From Bacillota bacterium (GTDB taxonomy: Bacteria; Bacillota; Clostridia; Clostridiales; Clostridiaceae): a stretch of DNA of 36,731 nt. A model generated the notes under the pieces. The model saw nothing but the letters and a program-made list of their open reading frames with translations. It was not told the origin of the DNA and searched no databases. The translations under genes were made by a program, and so were the position numbers. Shown here piece after piece: positions 1-7,659 of the stretch (the first letter of the stretch is position 1; the number at the start of each line of letters is the position of its first letter). The stretch covers positions 1 to 36,731 of the forward strand of contig JAEXZL010000165.1 in assembly GCA_023451395.1 (NCBI GenBank), written 5' to 3'.

Positions 1-221
1 ATGAAGAAGATTTATATGAAGCTTTAAAGGCTGGAGAAATTTATGGTGCAGGCATTGACGTTTTTGAAAATGAACCAGCATCAGAATCTAAGCTTTTACA
101 ATTAGAAAATGTAATTGCTGGATCCCATTGTTCAGCTTCTAGTATTGGAGCTGTAGACAAAATGAGCATGATTGCTACTGAAAATGTTATAAAGGTGCTA
201 GAAGAAAGAGGAATAATTTAA
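1..221 (+). CDS. D-isomer-specific 2-hydroxyacid dehydrogenase, C-terminal part (5' end outside window)
   Basis: An open frame (codons from base 3) runs in from the left edge and stops with TAA at 219-221. The 72 visible residues carry the family's C-terminal signature: an ALKAGEIYGAGIDVFENEP stretch, then a LENVIAGSHCSAS segment matching the NVI-x-PH-x-A region that holds the catalytic His in this NAD-dependent family (phosphoglycerate, glycerate and lactate dehydrogenase relatives). The substrate cannot be told from the tail. Only one base separates it from the next gene, so it is probably co-transcribed with the HAD phosphatase and perhaps with gnd, which would fit sugar-acid metabolism. 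That last point is inference from context. Confidence 0.8.
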   Translation, partial: EEDLYEALKAGEIYGAGIDVFENEPASESKLLQLENVIAGSHCSASSIGAVDKMSMIATENVIKVLEERGII

Positions 222-222
222 A

Positions 223-954
223 ATGATGGATAGCAGGCTTAAATGTATTACATTTGATATGGATGGCTGTCTTGTAGACACTGAAGCAGCTTATGCAAAA
301 AGCTGGAGGACTGCCTTTGAATTTGATGGTTTCCCTATTGAGGATCAGATTATCAATTCATGGTCTGGACGTGGAGTAACTTTTATAAATAGTGAAATTG
401 ATAAGCTAACAAAGGATCATGAGCGCACTATGAAACTCAGACAGCTTAGGGAGGATAACTTTTTTCAAGCATTGGAAGCTGGACAGGTAGAATTAAAGCC
501 TTATGCAAGGGAAATTATAGAGTTTTTAAAGAAAGAAAATATTAAGGTAGGCCTTGTTAGCTCAACATATAAAGGAAAAGGTACTAGAGTATTAGAATAT
601 TTTAGGTTATTAGAAAAGTTTGATTTCACAGTTTTTGGTGATGAGGTGAAAAATGTAAAACCTTCACCAGAGATATATATTGAGGCTTTAAAAAGAAGTC
701 AAGAAAAAATATCTGATATTCTAGTATTTGAGGATTCTGTAAGTGGAGTAGAATCAGCAAAAGCAGCTGGATTTACTGGAATTATTCATGTGCCTGATTC
801 AAGTGTTAAGAATAGTCAGGTGAATTTAGATACTTTTGCTAGGGTAAAGGATTTTTCACAAGGAATAGAACTTATTAAAAAAATTATAAACAATAAAGAT
901 AGAGGTAACGATGAAATACGAAGAGTGGATTATACGTTATGGAGCAATAGCTAG
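223..954 (+). CDS. HAD-superfamily hydrolase, beta-phosphoglucomutase/phosphatase-like
   Basis: A 243-residue cytoplasmic protein with all four HAD motifs. Motif I is DMDGCLVDTE (nucleophile D12, acid/base D14), motif II is VSST near residue 112, motif III is the Lys of KPSPEIY near 145, and motif IV is VFEDSVSGVESAKAAG near 167-182. The helical cap between motifs I and II is typical of subfamily IA (phosphoglycolate phosphatase and beta-phosphoglucomutase relatives). It most likely dephosphorylates a small sugar phosphate, but the substrate is unknown. The start follows an AGAGGA site inside the preceding gene. Its last 44 bases overlap the next gene in another frame, so the two are translationally coupled. 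Confidence 0.85.
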   Translation: MMDSRLKCITFDMDGCLVDTEAAYAKSWRTAFEFDGFPIEDQIINSWSGRGVTFINSEIDKLTKDHERTMKLRQLREDNFFQALEAGQVELKPYAREIIEFLKKENIKVGLVSSTYKGKGTRVLEYFRLLEKFDFTVFGDEVKNVKPSPEIYIEALKRSQEKISDILVFEDSVSGVESAKAAGFTGIIHVPDSSVKNSQVNLDTFARVKDFSQGIELIKKIINNKDRGNDEIRRVDYTLWSNS

Positions 955-1858
955 AAAAAGATTTAAAAAAAATGAAAAATTAAAATTTCTAACTGGTATC
1001 AGCCAGGAATTCTCGGATATGGGGTATAGAGTTGATGTAAAGGCAGCAAAAGTTGGACATGAGACAAACTACAATTTATACGTAGGTAATCTTGAGAAGG
1101 CTAAGTATATCGTTGCTGCAAACTATGACACTCCCCCTTCAACCTATGGAATACTGCCCTATAAGCTTTTTGATGAAAAAAATAGGACTTTAGCAGTGGT
1201 TATATCAAGCATCCTTCCTATGATTTTACTTATTGCTCTTGGAGGAATATTTATATCAAAGCTAGCAGCACCGGTATGGTCAGATGGAGCTTTTGGGTTG
1301 CTGGATGTGCTGTATACTATTATTCTCCTCTCTATTTTTGCAATAATGTATCATATTAGAGGAGGCATTGGAAGTCAGACTAACTTTCTTCGCAATACCT
1401 CAAGTATTATTGCGATGCTGAGTTTTGCATCTGATCTTTCCCAAAACCAAAGAAAGAATATAGCCTTTGTACTCACAGATTATGGCTGTATAAACAATAT
1501 TGGTGACAAGCTTTTATCCAAGGCAAAGACTGATAAAAGCACTGTTATACATCTTGATTGTATTGGCAATACTAAGCCTCTTTATCTATTCTATCCTCAT
1601 AGCTTTCTTAAGGAGATAAAAGCTATAGAGAATGGAGGAGTAATAGGGGAGGTTACTTTATTTGATATGAATGAGTTAGATAAAACTTTGAACTGTTATC
1701 AGGAAGATGAAATTTATATTGCCTCCGCCTCTAAGGAGGGAAATAACTTCCTTATACGCAAGGATAAAACTATAAAAAATTATTTTGATATGGACAATCT
1801 AGAAAAAACTGTTAAATGTCTTCGGGTAATAACTAACAAGAGAAGCATAGAACAATGA
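911..1858 (+). CDS. Membrane protein resembling an M28-type peptidase with lost metal ligands
   Basis: A 315-residue protein starting from ATG after an AGAGGTAAC site inside the HAD gene. Two hydrophobic segments lie at about 94-116 and 131-148. The soluble parts follow the order of M28 zinc aminopeptidases: VAANYDTPP (68-76) where the family has a HYD motif, FLRNTSSIIAML (159-170) where it has GANDNASG, IAFVLTDYG (184-192) where it has the Glu-bearing strand, and VIHLDCIG (212-219), which matches the conserved Asp strand. Only D216 of the expected ligands seems kept; the first His is N71 and the Asp before Asn162 is R161. I infer a pseudo-enzyme or sensor. The role is unknown and the family call rests on motif order alone. 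Confidence 0.55.
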   Translation: MKYEEWIIRYGAIARKRFKKNEKLKFLTGISQEFSDMGYRVDVKAAKVGHETNYNLYVGNLEKAKYIVAANYDTPPSTYGILPYKLFDEKNRTLAVVISSILPMILLIALGGIFISKLAAPVWSDGAFGLLDVLYTIILLSIFAIMYHIRGGIGSQTNFLRNTSSIIAMLSFASDLSQNQRKNIAFVLTDYGCINNIGDKLLSKAKTDKSTVIHLDCIGNTKPLYLFYPHSFLKEIKAIENGGVIGEVTLFDMNELDKTLNCYQEDEIYIASASKEGNNFLIRKDKTIKNYFDMDNLEKTVKCLRVITNKRSIEQ

Positions 1859-1868
1859 GGTGATAATA

Positions 1869-3284
1869 ATGACTAAAGCAAAAATTGGCGTTGTTGGAAT
1901 GGCAGTAATGGGCAGAAGTCTTGCTCTTAACATGGCAGACCATGGATATGAAGTGACAGTATATAATAGATCAAGAGATCTTGTGGAAGAGGCAATTTCT
2001 GAAGATGTAACTGGTAATCTAAAGGGAACTTATACCCTTGAGGAATTTGCTGATAACCTTAAAAAACCAAGAAATATTCTTCTTATGATAAAATCTGGAG
2101 ATCCAGTGGATAAAGTAATAGAGCAGCTGCTTCCTTTATTAGATAAGGATGATCTCATAATTGATGGAGGTAATTCTTATTTTAAAGACACCATCCGCAG
2201 AGCAAAGGAACTTGAGAAGAAGGGAATTCATTTCTTCGGAATGGGAGTGTCTGGAGGAGAGGAAGGAGCAAGGAGAGGGCCTGCTATTATGCCTGGAGGG
2301 GATAAAAAGGCTTATGAAAGAGTTAAGGAAATCTTAGAGGCTATATCCGCTAAGGCAAGCGATGGAGAACCCTGCTGCAAATATACTTCTAAAGATGGTG
2401 CAGGACATTATGTAAAGATGGTTCATAATGGCATTGAATATGCTGATATGCAGATTATTGCTGAGGGCTATAGCATTATGAAAAATGTCCTTCATATGTC
2501 TAATGAAGAAATGGCAGATACCTTTGAAAAATATAATAAAGGTCCCTTAGATTCCTATCTTATAGAAATTACAAGAGATGTTCTCAGAGAAAAGGATGAT
2601 ATGGGAGAAGGTTATCTTGTTGATAAGATTCTAGATTCTGCACTTCAAAAGGGTACTGGAAAGTGGACAAATCTTGAGGCTATAGATCTAGGTGTTAATA
2701 CCTCAATTTTATTGGCAGGACTAAATAGTCGTATAATTTCTTCTCAGTTAGAGGAGAGGAAGACTGCAAATGGGATATTAAAGCATCAACCTTCTGGTAA
2801 GGAATATAATAAAGAGGAGATTCTTAAGGCTTTAGAGGATGCTCTTTTAGCAAGTAAGATTATGGCCTACGCCCAGGGCTTTACCCTTCTTAGGGAGGCG
2901 GCAAAGGTATATGATTGGTCCTTTGATTATAAGGAAATAGCCTCTATATTCCGTGCAGGCTGTATTATACGCTCTCAGCTTTTATATGCTATTATGGATG
3001 AGTTTGGAAAGGATAATAATTTAATTAATTTGATGATATCTGAGAACTTTTCAAAAATCCTCAATGAAAGAGCATCAGGACTTCGAAGTGTCATAAAGGT
3101 TGCAGTGGATGAAGGAATAGCAGTTCCTGCACTTATGGAATCCATTGCCTACTATGATGGTTATCGTACTGAAAGATCAGCTGCTAACTTACTTCAGGGT
3201 CAAAGAGACTATTTTGGAGCCCATACTTACGAAAGAATTGATACAGAAGGTGTATTTCATCATAAGTGGAGCCAAAATAATTAG
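1869..3284 (+). CDS. gnd: 6-phosphogluconate dehydrogenase, decarboxylating
   Basis: Oxidises 6-phosphogluconate to ribulose 5-phosphate plus CO2 with NAD(P)+ in the cytoplasmic pentose phosphate pathway. The 471 residues match the long homodimeric form. The N-terminal Rossmann fold has GVVGMAVMGRSLALNMADHG, with the NRS at the end of the second strand expected for NADP+ binding. FFGMGVSGGEEGARRGPAIMPGG and DGAGHYVKMVHNGIEY (catalytic Lys before MVHN) form the substrate site. The C-terminal all-helical domain ends in the RTERSAANLLQGQRDYFGAHTYERID type tail. I chose ATG 1869 because GAGGTGATAATA sits just upstream; an in-frame GTG at 1860 lies inside that ribosome site. It is the last gene of the operon. 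Confidence 0.97.
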   Translation: MTKAKIGVVGMAVMGRSLALNMADHGYEVTVYNRSRDLVEEAISEDVTGNLKGTYTLEEFADNLKKPRNILLMIKSGDPVDKVIEQLLPLLDKDDLIIDGGNSYFKDTIRRAKELEKKGIHFFGMGVSGGEEGARRGPAIMPGGDKKAYERVKEILEAISAKASDGEPCCKYTSKDGAGHYVKMVHNGIEYADMQIIAEGYSIMKNVLHMSNEEMADTFEKYNKGPLDSYLIEITRDVLREKDDMGEGYLVDKILDSALQKGTGKWTNLEAIDLGVNTSILLAGLNSRIISSQLEERKTANGILKHQPSGKEYNKEEILKALEDALLASKIMAYAQGFTLLREAAKVYDWSFDYKEIASIFRAGCIIRSQLLYAIMDEFGKDNNLINLMISENFSKILNERASGLRSVIKVAVDEGIAVPALMESIAYYDGYRTERSAANLLQGQRDYFGAHTYERIDTEGVFHHKWSQNN

Positions 3285-3320
3285 TTTATCTATTTAAATT
3301 AAAACTAAATTAGATAAAAT

Positions 3321-3348
3321 AAAAAGATAGCTTAAGAGCTATCTTTTT
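3321..3348. terminator. Intrinsic terminator after gnd
   Basis: AAAAAGATAGC and GCTATCTTTTT form an 11-bp perfect stem with a TTAAGA loop. The A tract on one side and T tract on the other let it serve both gnd and the convergent tetR gene. Confidence 0.9.
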
Positions 3349-3402
3349 ATTTTTGAATTTGGGAAATTCTAGCTTTATTAAGAGTTTATTAAGCCCTATT
3401 TT

Positions 3403-3930
3403 TTATGTATGTAGAAATTGGCATACAATATCAGCTATTTCCTCTGGCGACTCCTCCATTCCATTTTTAATCCAATTTACGTAGGTATTACTTAAGGCAC
3501 CGGCATAATAATACAATTCGTATTTTGAATAGGAGGAGTTTGGAAGAATATTGCTATCCATATAGCGATTTATTGCATTGATTAAAATTGAATATAGATT
3601 CTCTTTCAGGATAGTACTGACAAAGTGGCTATACTTCTGAAAGAAGTGAAAACAATGACATATATGGGCATAATCATTGAAATTGCCTATATCAGTTTTG
3701 CTTCTTGTTTCCTTTATATATTCATTGACGATTTCTTGGAAGTATTTGGATAAAACATCCGCTTTAGATTGATAGTATTTATAATAAGTCATGCGGGATA
3801 CACCTGCTCGTTTAACTATATCAGTGATTGTTATGTCCTCTATTTTATGAGAATCCATAAGACTTATTAAAGCTTCAGCTATGCACATTCTTGTGAATTT
3901 ATTTCTTTCTGTAGGGAGTAAATTATTCAT
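3403..3930 (-). CDS. TetR-family transcriptional regulator
   Basis: A 175-residue one-component regulator. The N-terminal helix-turn-helix is ITITDIVKRAGVSRMTYYKYY, followed by the usual SKADVL. The C-terminal ligand domain looks like the TetR_C_8 type found in DhaS-like regulators (FHFFQKYSHFVSTIL, YYYAGALSNTYVNWI). The ATG at 3930 is preceded by GGAGGTATTT; an in-frame TTG at 3948 would include that ribosome site and is rejected. It is divergent from the degV gene across 111 bases rich in dyads, so it probably controls itself and degV. The ligand is unknown. Confidence 0.9.
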   Translation of the reverse strand: MNNLLPTERNKFTRMCIAEALISLMDSHKIEDITITDIVKRAGVSRMTYYKYYQSKADVLSKYFQEIVNEYIKETRSKTDIGNFNDYAHICHCFHFFQKYSHFVSTILKENLYSILINAINRYMDSNILPNSSYSKYELYYYAGALSNTYVNWIKNGMEESPEEIADIVCQFLHT

Positions 3931-3972
3931 AAATACCTCCATAATCAAAAGTTTACATTTGATATGCTTTTG

Positions 3973-4015
3973 TAAATTGTAACATAAAACAATTTAGTAT
4001 ACAATTACATGTAAT
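3973..4015. promoter_or_regulatory. Divergent tetR-degV promoter/operator region
   Basis: Two dyads lie between the divergent genes. TAAATTGT (3973-3980) and ACAATTTA (3989-3996) form an inverted repeat with an 8-base spacer, and ATTACATGTAAT (4004-4015) is a perfect 12-base palindrome. Possible degV promoter parts are TTGTAA (3977-3982) and TATACA (3998-4003), but the 15-base spacing is short. The dyads are candidate TetR operators; the region is AT-rich, so chance matches are possible. Confidence 0.45.
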
Positions 4016-4041
4016 AATGAAAACTATATTGGAGGTAGCAC

Positions 4042-4887
4042 ATGAAGTTTGGAATAGTTGTTGACTCAGGTTGTGACTTAACTAACATAGAATTAATATC
4101 AAATGAAAATATTGCATTTAACAGAGCAGCTTTAAAATTGCAGATTGGGAATAAAGAATTTATAGATGATTTTAATCTTGATGTAAAAGAATTTATGAGG
4201 GAAATGACAGAATATAAGGGTAAAACTGGAAGTGCGGCACCCAGCCCAGGAGATTGGTACAGCTTTTATGAGCAGTCAGAAAGTGTCTTTGCAATTACCA
4301 TCACCGGAACCCTTTCTGGAAGTCTTGCCAGTGCTCAAGTAGCTAAAAACATGTTTCTTGAAAAAAATCCTGAAAAAAAGATTTGTATAATTGATTCAAA
4401 GTCCGCTGGACCTGAAATAACATTAATTGTACATAAGTTAACGGAATTAATTTCACAGCAGCTTGAATTTGATGAAATAGTAGAAAGAATTGAAAACTAT
4501 CAAAGGCATACTCATTTGTTATTTGTTCTTGAATCGTTGGACAACCTTGTAAAGAACGGACGGGTAAGTGCGGTTCAAGGGAAAATAGCAGGTCTTCTTG
4601 GTATAAAGATTTTAGGCTGTGCCAGTGATGAAGGCACCTTGGAATTATTAAAAAAGTGCAGAGGCAAGTATTCTGCTTACGATGAAGCGGTACAAGTTAT
4701 GCAGGAGAAAGGATATAAAGGGTCTAGGGTAATTATCAGCCATTGCTTTAATGATGATAAAGCAGAATATTTAAAGAAAAGCATTAAAGAAAAATACCCT
4801 GATAGCAAAATTTTAATTATGCCCACAAGTGGCTTGTGCAGTTACTATGCTGAAAAGGGAGGAATACTTTTAGCCTTTGAAGATTAA
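4042..4887 (+). CDS. DegV family fatty-acid-binding protein (FakB-like)
   Basis: A 281-residue cytoplasmic protein of the DegV/FakB fold, whose members bind a fatty acid and present it to the kinase FakA. Seen motifs: the N-terminal VDSGCDLT, the KTGSAAPSPGDWYSFYE loop, the ITGTLSGSLASAQVA segment contacting the carboxylate in family structures, the IDSKSAGPEITLIV stretch, and the LESLDNLVKNGRVSAVQGKIAGLLGIK signature. The start is set by TTGGAGGTAGC. No fakA is visible in the window. Pairing with a TetR gene suggests lipid-responsive control, which is inference. Confidence 0.93.
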   Translation: MKFGIVVDSGCDLTNIELISNENIAFNRAALKLQIGNKEFIDDFNLDVKEFMREMTEYKGKTGSAAPSPGDWYSFYEQSESVFAITITGTLSGSLASAQVAKNMFLEKNPEKKICIIDSKSAGPEITLIVHKLTELISQQLEFDEIVERIENYQRHTHLLFVLESLDNLVKNGRVSAVQGKIAGLLGIKILGCASDEGTLELLKKCRGKYSAYDEAVQVMQEKGYKGSRVIISHCFNDDKAEYLKKSIKEKYPDSKILIMPTSGLCSYYAEKGGILLAFED

Positions 4888-4930
4888 GTAAAAGAAGCAT
4901 TTTTTTCTTTAAATCATTAAAATAATACAT

Positions 4931-4958
4931 TTAACAGAAATCCATATCACTGTATAAT
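4931..4958 (+). promoter_or_regulatory. Sigma-A-type promoter for the DUF4886 gene
   Basis: TTAACA (4931-4936) and TATAAT (4953-4958) are separated by 16 bases, about 60 bases before the start at 5017. A small inverted repeat, GGAAT-ACA-TTCC-like, follows at 4970-4982. Confidence 0.6.
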
Positions 4959-5016
4959 ACATTATAAAGGGAATACATTCCACAGACATTTAAGATATAT
5001 GCAGAGGAGAATAGTT

Positions 5017-5766
5017 ATGAAAATATTGGCAATAGGCAATAGTTTTTCAGAAGATGCAACAAAATACCTTCATCAAATGGCTAAAGCGGATGGTGTAGAC
5101 TTGAAAGTGGTTAATCTTTATATAGCAGGCTGCTCTCTTGAAACTCACTGGAATAATGTATTGGCTGATGCTAAAGCCTATGAATATAGTATTAATGGAG
5201 AATTCAAAGGTAGGATGGCCTCTATTAAAGAAGTGCTTTTAGAAGAAAAATGGGATTTCATTACTCTTCAGCAAAACAGCGGCTTATCCGGAATAAAAGA
5301 AAGCTATTATCCTTTTATAAGGAATATTTCAAATTATGTAAGTGAGCTGGCTCCAAAAGCAAAACAGGTAATCCATGAAACCTGGGCTTATGAAATAAAC
5401 AGCAGCCATGCAGCCTTTCCAAGATATAATAACAGTCAGGAGACTATGTTCAATAAGCTTAAAGAAGCATACTATTCAGTAGCCAAAGAAATGGATATGC
5501 CACTTATACCTTGTGGCGATGCAGTTCAAGAGCTCCGCAAGGATAAAGCCTTTGATTATGAAAATGGAGGAATTTCTCTATGCCGTGATGGATATCATAT
5601 GCATCTTATTTATGGAAGATATTTAACTGGTGCCTTATGGTATAAATTTTTTACAGGCAGGCCAATAATGGAAAACTCCTTTAGCTTTGAGGTAGAGGAG
5701 GAAGTGGATAAAAATTTAATTTATTTAATAAAAGACTTCCTTGATAAAAAATATATCTTTAAATAA
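5017..5766 (+). CDS. DUF4886 SGNH-hydrolase-like protein
   Basis: A 249-residue protein without a signal peptide. It has SGNH-hydrolase-like blocks in order: ILAIGNSFSEDA at the N terminus (block I, nucleophile Ser), the Gly-bearing YIAGCSLETHW, TLQQNSGLSG (block III Asn), and CRDGYHMHLIYGRYLTG near the C terminus with the D-x-x-H pair. This arrangement fits DUF4886. The substrate is unknown; esterase activity is inferred from the fold. I chose ATG 5017, after GCAGAGGAG, over the ATG at 4999, which would contain that ribosome site. It is monocistronic. Confidence 0.85.
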   Translation: MKILAIGNSFSEDATKYLHQMAKADGVDLKVVNLYIAGCSLETHWNNVLADAKAYEYSINGEFKGRMASIKEVLLEEKWDFITLQQNSGLSGIKESYYPFIRNISNYVSELAPKAKQVIHETWAYEINSSHAAFPRYNNSQETMFNKLKEAYYSVAKEMDMPLIPCGDAVQELRKDKAFDYENGGISLCRDGYHMHLIYGRYLTGALWYKFFTGRPIMENSFSFEVEEEVDKNLIYLIKDFLDKKYIFK

Positions 5767-5844
5767 AGTCTCCATAATTCCTTCAAATTTATAAATTATA
5801 ATTCAGTAAGAATAAAGTAAGTTATAAATTAGGAGGAATGGAAT

Positions 5845-6330
5845 ATGAATAGTAAAATTGTAGCAGTTCTCAGTGCAGCGGTGATTACGGTAGCAGCTGT
5901 AGGATGGGGTGCTTATGCATATAATATTAATAATATGGAGAATAGCAACCAATATTCTATGAAATTAGCTACTGAAAAAGTGAGAGGTGTAATAGCCCAG
6001 TCTGTAGTAGAGAAAATTAATGAAGAGAATAATAGAAGTGAGATCTATAATAGAAATGAGAAAAATAATCCGATAATTAAATCTTATAATCATATGATTG
6101 ATATAATGAGAGAGAATGGATTTGATGATGCTGCAGCCTATATGAGAGAGGGAAATTACGAAGCTATGACCGATTATATGAACAATATATCACTGGAAGA
6201 TTATGATAATATGGTTGATATTATGAATAAGAATGGCTTTGGTTCTATGGGAAGAATGATGGAATCCGTAGGCAGAGAAGGAATGGTTCAGATGCACAAC
6301 TCTATGAGCGATAGATATAATAAGAGATAA
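5845..6330 (+). CDS. Secreted or membrane-anchored methionine-rich protein
   Basis: 161 residues with an N-terminal hydrophobic helix (about 5-26, ending in AYAY) that is either an uncleaved anchor or a signal peptide. After a charged Asn/Glu-rich linker, residues 80-158 are rich in Met (13 in about 75 residues), often spaced four apart (M84/M88, M108/M112, M123/M127, M150/M154). Two copies of a ten-residue unit, MIDIMRENGF (84-93) and MVDIMNKNGF (123-132), indicate an internal duplication. No family was recognised. Met-rich exported proteins can bind Cu(I), but no Cys or His cluster supports this here. The start follows TAGGAGGAATGGAAT. Confidence 0.75.
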   Translation: MNSKIVAVLSAAVITVAAVGWGAYAYNINNMENSNQYSMKLATEKVRGVIAQSVVEKINEENNRSEIYNRNEKNNPIIKSYNHMIDIMRENGFDDAAAYMREGNYEAMTDYMNNISLEDYDNMVDIMNKNGFGSMGRMMESVGREGMVQMHNSMSDRYNKR

Positions 6331-6351
6331 GTAAGTTAAGATTATTATAGG

Positions 6352-6380
6352 AAGGCTACTATTTATGGTGGCCTTTTTTT
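6352..6380 (+). terminator. Intrinsic terminator after the Met-rich protein gene
   Basis: AAGGCTAC and GTGGCCTT pair over 8 positions (one G-T) around an 8-base loop, followed by a seven-T run. Confidence 0.88.
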
Positions 6381-6516
6381 GCTCTAGAAGAGCATGGATG
6401 TAATTAACCATAGGTTACCAGGAGGCTTGGTCATATGAGATGAGTTTGCCCATTAATGTTGTAAAATATAAGGGAAATAAACAGAGGATATTTAACTAAA
6501 TGAAATATTATAAGGA
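6381..6516. other. Intergenic DNA without a recognisable gene
   Basis: This is the first part of a 360-base gap between 6331 and 6691. No ribosome site paired with a plausible frame and no RNA motif was found. The rest of the gap holds the promoter/operator at 6517-6562 and an approximately 120-base leader, with a small CATAT-AGA-ATATG dyad at 6566-6578. Confidence 0.5.
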
Positions 6517-6562
6517 ATATTAAGAGTATTCCTTGACATGAATATTCTTAATATGATATATT
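6517..6562 (+). promoter_or_regulatory. Strong promoter embedded in a 15-bp inverted repeat
   Basis: TTGACA (6533-6538) is a consensus -35 box. TATATT (6557-6562), with TG at 6554-6555, forms an extended -10 after 18 bases. The -35 lies in the 8-base spacer between ATATTAAGAGTATTC (6517-6531) and GAATATTCTTAATAT (6540-6554), arms that match at 14 of 15 positions. Such placement would let a dimeric repressor block RNA polymerase. It reads towards the DUF1801 gene at 6692. Confidence 0.7.
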
Positions 6563-6691
6563 CGCCATATAGAATATGTGTTCTAATTTTAAAAGAAATT
6601 GAAACTGGTAAATCCCTTGAATTAGATAAAATAAGTTAGAGCATGTGTACCTATGGGTTGCAGAAACTTATATAGAAAGGAGAGAGAATTT

Positions 6692-7027
6692 ATGAATGAA
6701 GAAGTTACCACTTTTATTGAGAACCTTGTACCTTGGCAGAAGACTTTAAGTATGAGACTTCGGGAACTTGTACATGAATCCATACCAGGAGTAGAGGAAA
6801 GAATACAGTACAAGAAACCACATTTTTTAAAGAATGGAAAATATGTTGCTGTTATTTCCCCTTCTAAGGCAGCCATTGCATTTATGATTATGAACACTTT
6901 AGGAATGGATATTCCCCAGGACTTTGAAGGACCAGAGGAGAGAAAGTGGATTAAAATTCGTCAAGGTGATTCGCCGGATTATGAATTATTGTCCAAGCTT
7001 CTTATTCAGGCTTCAAGTTCTCTATAA
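6692..7027 (+). CDS. DUF1801 domain protein
   Basis: A small cytoplasmic protein of 111 residues. It shows the DUF1801 (YdhG-like) pattern: an amphipathic N-terminal helix ending in LRELVHESIPGVEERIQYKKPHF, then KNGKYVAVISPSKAAIAFMIMN, then the C-terminal PEERKWIKIRQGDSPDYELLSKLL. The biochemical role of the family is not established. The start at 6692 follows AAAGGAGAGAG; an upstream in-frame ATG at 6653 has no ribosome site. It lies alone between a regulated promoter and a terminator. A second DUF1801 gene follows at 7900. Confidence 0.82.
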   Translation: MNEEVTTFIENLVPWQKTLSMRLRELVHESIPGVEERIQYKKPHFLKNGKYVAVISPSKAAIAFMIMNTLGMDIPQDFEGPEERKWIKIRQGDSPDYELLSKLLIQASSSL

Positions 7028-7067
7028 AATAAATCTTTATATATTGAATAAATAAGTTTATTAAATA

Positions 7068-7096
7068 TAAGGGGAACTTTAATAGAGTTCCCCTTA
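7068..7096. terminator. Bidirectional intrinsic terminator
   Basis: AAGGGGAACT (7069-7078) and AGTTCCCCTT (7086-7095) form a perfect stem, extended one pair outward, around a 7-base loop. It lies between the converging DUF1801 and DUF305 genes. Confidence 0.88.
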
Positions 7097-7107
7097 ATTT
7101 GTATTTT

Positions 7108-7547
7108 TTATTTATTTTCCAGCTCCTCTATTAATGCTTCCATTTCTTTAATTTCTCTCTCTTGTGCTTCGATTATCTCCTTAGCTAATTCTTTAACCTT
7201 AGGATCTGATAAGTTTGCCCTACTGCTAGTTAAGATAGCTATAGAATGATGAGGAATCATAGCTTTCATCCAATCCACATCATCAACGGTTTTTTGAGCT
7301 CTTACAATATATAATGAGGCGGCGAAGATAAAGATGCTTAAAATAATAATAGTTTCTTATGTGTGTACATTTTAAGCATAAACAGAAGCATGATAAAGGC
7401 CATGGCAGCTCCCATCATTAAGGCCATAAAGACTCTTGTCTTACTAAAATGTACATGATCAAATTCATATACATTCAAGAACATTAAGAAATACATTATT
7501 ACAGTAGATGTTAATATCATAATAAAAAATTTTCCATAACTTTTCAT
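7108..7547 (-). pseudogene. DUF305 membrane protein gene interrupted by a -1 frameshift
   Basis: The first frame starts at ATG 7547 after AAAGGAG and encodes two membrane helices (FFIMILTSTVIMYFLMFL and VFMALMMGAAMAFIMLLF), then reaches a stop at 7338-7340. The next frame, open from about 7352 to TAA at 7108-7110, continues with IIILSIFIFAASLYIV, TVDDVDWMKAMIPHHSIAI and the acidic helix IIEAQEREIKEMEALIEELE. M-x-P-HH-x-x-A is the hallmark of DUF305, whose members are often found near metal-handling genes. Restoring one base in the AAGAAAC stretch near 7358 joins both parts into about 147 residues. It is either a recent null mutation or a one-base sequencing error; no classical slippery heptamer is present. 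Confidence 0.85.
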
Positions 7548-7659
7548 TGAGAGACTCCTTTCTGTAAATAAAATGTATTTTGATTATATTTTGCATTAAA
7601 TTATAATGTTTTACTTTAGGGGAATCAAGCTATGAGAAGCTGTAACTCATGAATATATA

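Noticed and set aside
6190..6411. 73-codon open frame antisense to the Met-rich protein gene
   Set aside because: No ribosome site, overlaps a convincing gene and its terminator, composition is that of a mirrored frame.
7338..7380. Programmed -1 frameshifting in the DUF305 gene
   Set aside because: No X-XXY-YYZ slippery heptamer in the zero frame and no evident downstream stem; mutation or sequencing error is simpler.
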